Source: CAVQBC01 sp963848415 (GTDB taxonomy: Bacteria; Actinomycetota; Thermoleophilia; Solirubrobacterales; Solirubrobacteraceae). Taken from it: 64,000 bases of DNA. Below the pieces are notes generated by a model, which saw only the letters and a list, made by a program, of their open reading frames with translations, searched no databases and was not told where the DNA came from. A program made the position numbers and the translations under genes. The stretch lies in NCBI GenBank assembly GCA_963848415.1, contig CAWKDN010000002.1, positions 186,001 through 250,000 on the forward strand. The letters run 5' to 3'. Positions 60,938-64,000 of the stretch are shown in pieces (position 1 is the stretch's first letter; each line of letters opens with the position of its first letter).

Positions 60938-61033
60938 GGCGCGGTGATCCTACGCGACCCGGGCCTCGAGTCGGGTGGTATTGAACCGGAACCTGGAGCC
61001 AGGTACGCTCGCCCCGTCCACGGGGAGGCGATG
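60938..61033. promoter_or_regulatory. divergent promoter of paralogous hydrolases
   Basis: This 96-bp gap serves both hydrolase genes. GTATTGAACCGGAACCTGG and CCTGGAGCCAGG (an imperfect palindrome near 60990) are the only notable elements. Ribosome site GGGGAGG lies at 61022-61028. Confidence 0.4.
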
Positions 61034-62290
61034 ATGGGTCAGACGGTCGGTGGGGGGTTGTACCGGCGAGGGCTGCTTCTCGGCCTGGCCGCCACGGTCG
61101 CGCTGGTTGTCCTTGCGGCGCCGGCTCGCGCGGCGGATCCGGCGCGGGCGACGGCCTTCCAGCCGTCTCCGGCACAGGGCGGGAGCTTCGCCGGGCGAGT
61201 CGAGATCCCGGGTGGCCGGCACCTGTACCTCAGGTGCCGGGGCCGGGGCGAGCCGACGGTGGTGCTGGTGTCGGGCTATCCCAACACGGGCGACATCTGG
61301 AGCATGCTGGAGCCCGGCGTGGCCGGCCCCCCGGTGCTGGCCGGCGTGGCCCGCTACAGCCGCGTCTGCGTCTACGACCGCCCGAACACCCTGACGTCCG
61401 ACGGGGTCTCGGTCCAGCGGAGCCGCAGCGATCCGGTGCCGCAGCCACGATCGGCGGCGGCGATGGTGGCCGAGCTGCACGCGCTGTTGCGCGCTGCGCG
61501 CCTGCCTGGTCCCTACGTGTTGGTCGGACATTCCCTCGGCGGCCTGATCGTGCGCCTCTACGCCAACACGTACCCGCGGCAGGTGGCGGGGCTGGTCTCG
61601 GTCGACGCCACGCATGAACGGCTGCGGGAGCTGTTCACGCCCGAGGAATGGTCGGTGATCGGAGGCAGCTCCCTCGAGCCGGTCCCCGGGCTCGATCCTC
61701 CCTTGGAGCTGGCAGACCTTGACGCGAGCCTCGACGAGATGCTGCGGGCGAAGGCGGCCCGGTCGCTGCGGCCGACGTTGCCGCTGGTCGTCCTCTCCGC
61801 CGGTCTCTTCCCCACCGGCGATCTGGTGCCGGGTGTGCTGGATGCGGCCACGCTCGCCCGGGTGGCCCGAGCGTCGCAGAGCGAGCTGAGCAGGACCCTG
61901 CCCTACGCGCAGCAGGTGATCGCCACCAAGAGCGAGCACTACATCCAGAACTCGCAGCCCGAGCTGGTGATCGACGCGGTGCGGCGCGTGCTCGGGATGG
62001 TGCGGCCGGTCACGGTGCGTTGCCGTGGCGGCGCCGGTTCGTGCCGGGCGAGGGTCAGCCTGGCCGGCGGGGCGAGCGAGAAGCGGGTGGTCATCCGGTT
62101 GAGCGACAGCGACCTGCGGCTGGTCTCGGTGCGCCCCAACCGCCGCTCGTTGCGCGGTGCCTACGGGCTCTTCGGCCAGCAGCTGCGCGCCGGTGGCACG
62201 GAGTACACGTTCGGGCTCAACGCCGTCCAGTCGATCCCCCGCGGCGCCCATCTCACCTTGACCTTCTCGCGACCCGGAGGAAGACGATGA
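61034..62290 (+). CDS. secreted alpha/beta-hydrolase with C-terminal module (paralog of 59714)
   Basis: The 418-residue protein has a signal peptide (LLLGLAATVALVVLAAPARA). It has VCVYDRPNTLTSDG, nucleophile PYVLVGHSLGGLIVRLYANT and His in VIATKSEHYIQNSQPELVID. The tail is CRGGAGSCRARVSLAGGASE, then KRVVIRLSDSDLRLVSVRPN and RRSLRGAYGLFGQQLRAG, nearly the same as in the divergent gene. The ATG at 61034 sits 5 nt after GGGGAGG. It overlaps the next gene (ATGA). Confidence 0.88.
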   Translation: MGQTVGGGLYRRGLLLGLAATVALVVLAAPARAADPARATAFQPSPAQGGSFAGRVEIPGGRHLYLRCRGRGEPTVVLVSGYPNTGDIWSMLEPGVAGPPVLAGVARYSRVCVYDRPNTLTSDGVSVQRSRSDPVPQPRSAAAMVAELHALLRAARLPGPYVLVGHSLGGLIVRLYANTYPRQVAGLVSVDATHERLRELFTPEEWSVIGGSSLEPVPGLDPPLELADLDASLDEMLRAKAARSLRPTLPLVVLSAGLFPTGDLVPGVLDAATLARVARASQSELSRTLPYAQQVIATKSEHYIQNSQPELVIDAVRRVLGMVRPVTVRCRGGAGSCRARVSLAGGASEKRVVIRLSDSDLRLVSVRPNRRSLRGAYGLFGQQLRAGGTEYTFGLNAVQSIPRGAHLTLTFSRPGGRR

Positions 62291-63436
62291 AGCCGATCGT
62301 GGCGACCCTGGTGGTCCTGTGCGCGGTCCTGTCAGCGCCCGCGACGGCCGTCGCGGCCGACGTTCCCGACCGCAGGGACGTGCAGCGGGCCCTCGACGAG
62401 ATGGTGGCGGGCGGCGCGCCCGGCACCGTCGCGGTGATCCAGGGTCCTAAGGGCCGGGAGGTCTACCGGGCCGGCCTGGCGGACGTCAGAACCGAGCGGC
62501 AGCTGACGGCCGGCGATCACTTCCGGGCCGGCAGCGTGAACAAGACGTTCACCGCGACGGTCGTCCTCCAGCTGGTGGCGGAGCGCAAGCTTCGGCTCGA
62601 GGACACGGTGCAGCAGTGGCTGCCGGGACTGCTCCCCGACGGCGACCAGATCCTCGTCCGGCAACTGCTCAGTCACAGCAGCGGGCTGGCGGACTACTGC
62701 GAGGTGCAGAACGAGGTGTGTGTGCCGCCCGTGGCGCTGATGGGTCGTCGCTGGGATCCGCGAGAGCTCGTGGCGATCGGAGCCGAAGCCCCGCGGACGT
62801 TCGCTCCGGGCCAAGGGTGGAACTACAGCAACACCGGGTTCGTGCTGCTCGGCCTGATCGTCGAACGGGTCACCGGGAAGACGTTCGAGGCCGAGCTCGA
62901 GCGACGGATCATCAGGCCGCTCCGACTCCGGGATACGTCGATGCCGAGTGAGACGAGCCTCCCGAGGCCGTTCGGCCACGGCTACGACGTGATGGCGGCG
63001 GGCAGCTGGCCGGCGGACGTGACCGCCACCAGCCCGTCGATCGCCTGGAGCGCCGGGGGCATCGTCTCCACGCCGGACGACCTCATGCGGTTCATGCGGG
63101 CCCTGCAGGCCGGACGCCTGCTTGCCCGCGCCGCTCCTGACCGAGATGCGCCGGCCGACTCCGTACTCGATCGACGGCCCCACCGCGCTGGGCTTCGGGC
63201 CCTACGGGCTCGGCCTGTTCCACTTCACCTGGTCCAAGGGGTGCGGGATGTGGGGCCATGGCGGTGACATCCCCGGCTTCCACACGTTCGTCGGATCCAC
63301 CGCCAACGGCCGGCGCGGGGCGGCGATGTACGTCACCGCCGACGGGCTGAGCGCCCCGGGCGCGATCGCGAACCTGAAGGCAGAGCGGCTGCTGGCGTGC
63401 CGGGCGCGCTTCGGGCGGATCGGCTCCGGGCGATGA
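62287..63436 (+). pseudogene. beta-lactamase-fold serine hydrolase, one frameshift
   Basis: The ATG overlaps the upstream stop (ATGA) and follows GGAGG. A signal peptide (about 1-22) precedes SxxK in FRAGSVNKTFTATVVLQLVA, the YSN motif in GWNYSNTGFVLLGLIVERV and LPRPFGHGYDVMAAGSWPAD. Near 63118 the frame changes; the rest continues as LLTEMRRPTPYSIDGPTALG and MWGHGGDIPGFHTFVGSTAN (the HxG motif). Joined, the two parts make a complete enzyme of about 380 residues, so one indel breaks it. It would hydrolyse an ester or peptide outside the cell. Confidence 0.82.
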
Positions 63437-63467
63437 CCTCGCCGGCTCGCTCTGACCGGAGGCGAAC

Positions 63468-64000
63468 CTAGTCGGCGAGCGCGGCGCAGGACGCCCGCGC
63501 GAAGGCCCGGCGCAGCGCGCTGAACGCCGGGCCGGCGAACGACTCCTGGTTGAGCTGGGTGTTGGCCGACACCGTCGCGGAGCGGCGGCCGTCCGAGCTG
63601 GCCGCGGCGAACTGCGTGTAGCCGGGGAAGTTGCCGGTGTGGCCGTAGACCGTCCCGCAGTTCAGGCGGTAGCGGAAGAGGGCCAGGCCGGCGGAGTTCG
63701 CTCCGGGCCCGATCGGCTCAGAGCCGCCGGGCACCCAGTCGCGCTGCGCTGTGCGCAACCGGCTTCCGAACAGCCGCCCGCTGACGTAGCCACGCACGAA
63801 GCGCGCGAGCTCGGTCGGCGTCGACTGCATGCCTCCCGAGGCCCAGACGCCCGACATCGAGATCGCCTCGCTCACGTCCTCGGGCGGATCCGTCGGGTCG
63901 AGCGCGTAGCCGTGGGCGAACGGCCGCGGCAGCTCTGCGCCGCCGGGCAGGCTGGTCTGCGTGAGACCCAGCGGCGAGTACACCTGCGTGCCCAGCAGGC
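63468..64000 (-). CDS. beta-lactamase-fold serine hydrolase, N-terminus outside window
   Basis: About 177 C-terminal residues are visible: VYSPLGLTQTSLPGGAELPR, PFAHGYALDPTDPPEDVSEA and SGVWASGGMQSTPTELARFV. The HxG motif is TVYGHTGNFPGYTQFAAASS. It resembles the neighbouring serine hydrolase at 62287 and faces it convergently. The SxxK and YxN motifs lie beyond position 64000. Confidence 0.88.
   Translation of the reverse strand, partial: LLGTQVYSPLGLTQTSLPGGAELPRPFAHGYALDPTDPPEDVSEAISMSGVWASGGMQSTPTELARFVRGYVSGRLFGSRLRTAQRDWVPGGSEPIGPGANSAGLALFRYRLNCGTVYGHTGNFPGYTQFAAASSDGRRSATVSANTQLNQESFAGPAFSALRRAFARASCAALAD

Overview
The window is GC-rich throughout, with dense, short-spaced genes, frequent GTG/TTG starts and many ATGA/GTGA overlaps. 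The gene families (UspA tandems, SBP56, GAF-GAF-HisKA_3 kinase, bPH2, DUF3592, DUF3817, animal-type heme peroxidase, actinobacterial TerC) suggest an actinobacterium, most likely of the Thermoleophilia/Solirubrobacterales type. That placement is inferred from gene content. I see no rRNA, tRNA, CRISPR array or intact insertion sequence.

Region 1 (1-24.3 kb) looks like a low-oxygen / nitric-oxide / dormancy island. It carries an SBP56-type methanethiol oxidase, a phosphoketolase relic, a quinol-dependent NO reductase (norZ) translationally coupled to a cysteine-rich membrane protein, and a divergent NarL-type response regulator. It also has a ZIP transporter, five universal-stress-protein genes, a GAF-GAF histidine kinase resembling DevS/DosS, and a DoxX-like protein. 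Two paralogous FAD oxidoreductases, an MgtE-like transporter, a CBS protein, a flavodoxin and a Pat-like protein with GNAT and degenerate acyl-CoA-synthetase domains complete it. A short motif with core ACTACG recurs in the intergenic gaps of this region and may be the regulator's binding site.

Region 2 (24.3-41.9 kb) is housekeeping and accessory: a frameshifted iron alcohol dehydrogenase, PPK2, a secreted coiled-coil transglycosylase, a GroES-like protein with a zinc ribbon, a PH-domain membrane protein, MreB-like, UbiB-like and PhoX-like proteins. A methyltransferase is coupled to an 18-codon ORF and lies divergent from an ECF sigma/HTH pair. MOSC, YjbR, PPOX and DUF4242 proteins follow, then an OmpR/HK two-component system with a PepSY protein.

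Region 3 (41.9-64 kb) holds a P450, small binding-fold proteins, several alpha/beta hydrolases and a Tat amidase coupled to a small protein. A TetR regulator has a clear inverted-repeat operator facing two membrane-protein genes. An amidohydrolase and a heme peroxidase come next, then a TerC-family gene preceded by a yybP-ykoY (Mn2+) riboswitch. LysE, two divergent paralogous secreted hydrolases sharing a C-terminal module, and two beta-lactamase-fold serine hydrolases (one frameshifted, one cut by the window end) close the window.

Gene decay is a recurring theme. At least eight loci are frameshifted, internally deleted or reduced to fragments, scattered among intact neighbours.
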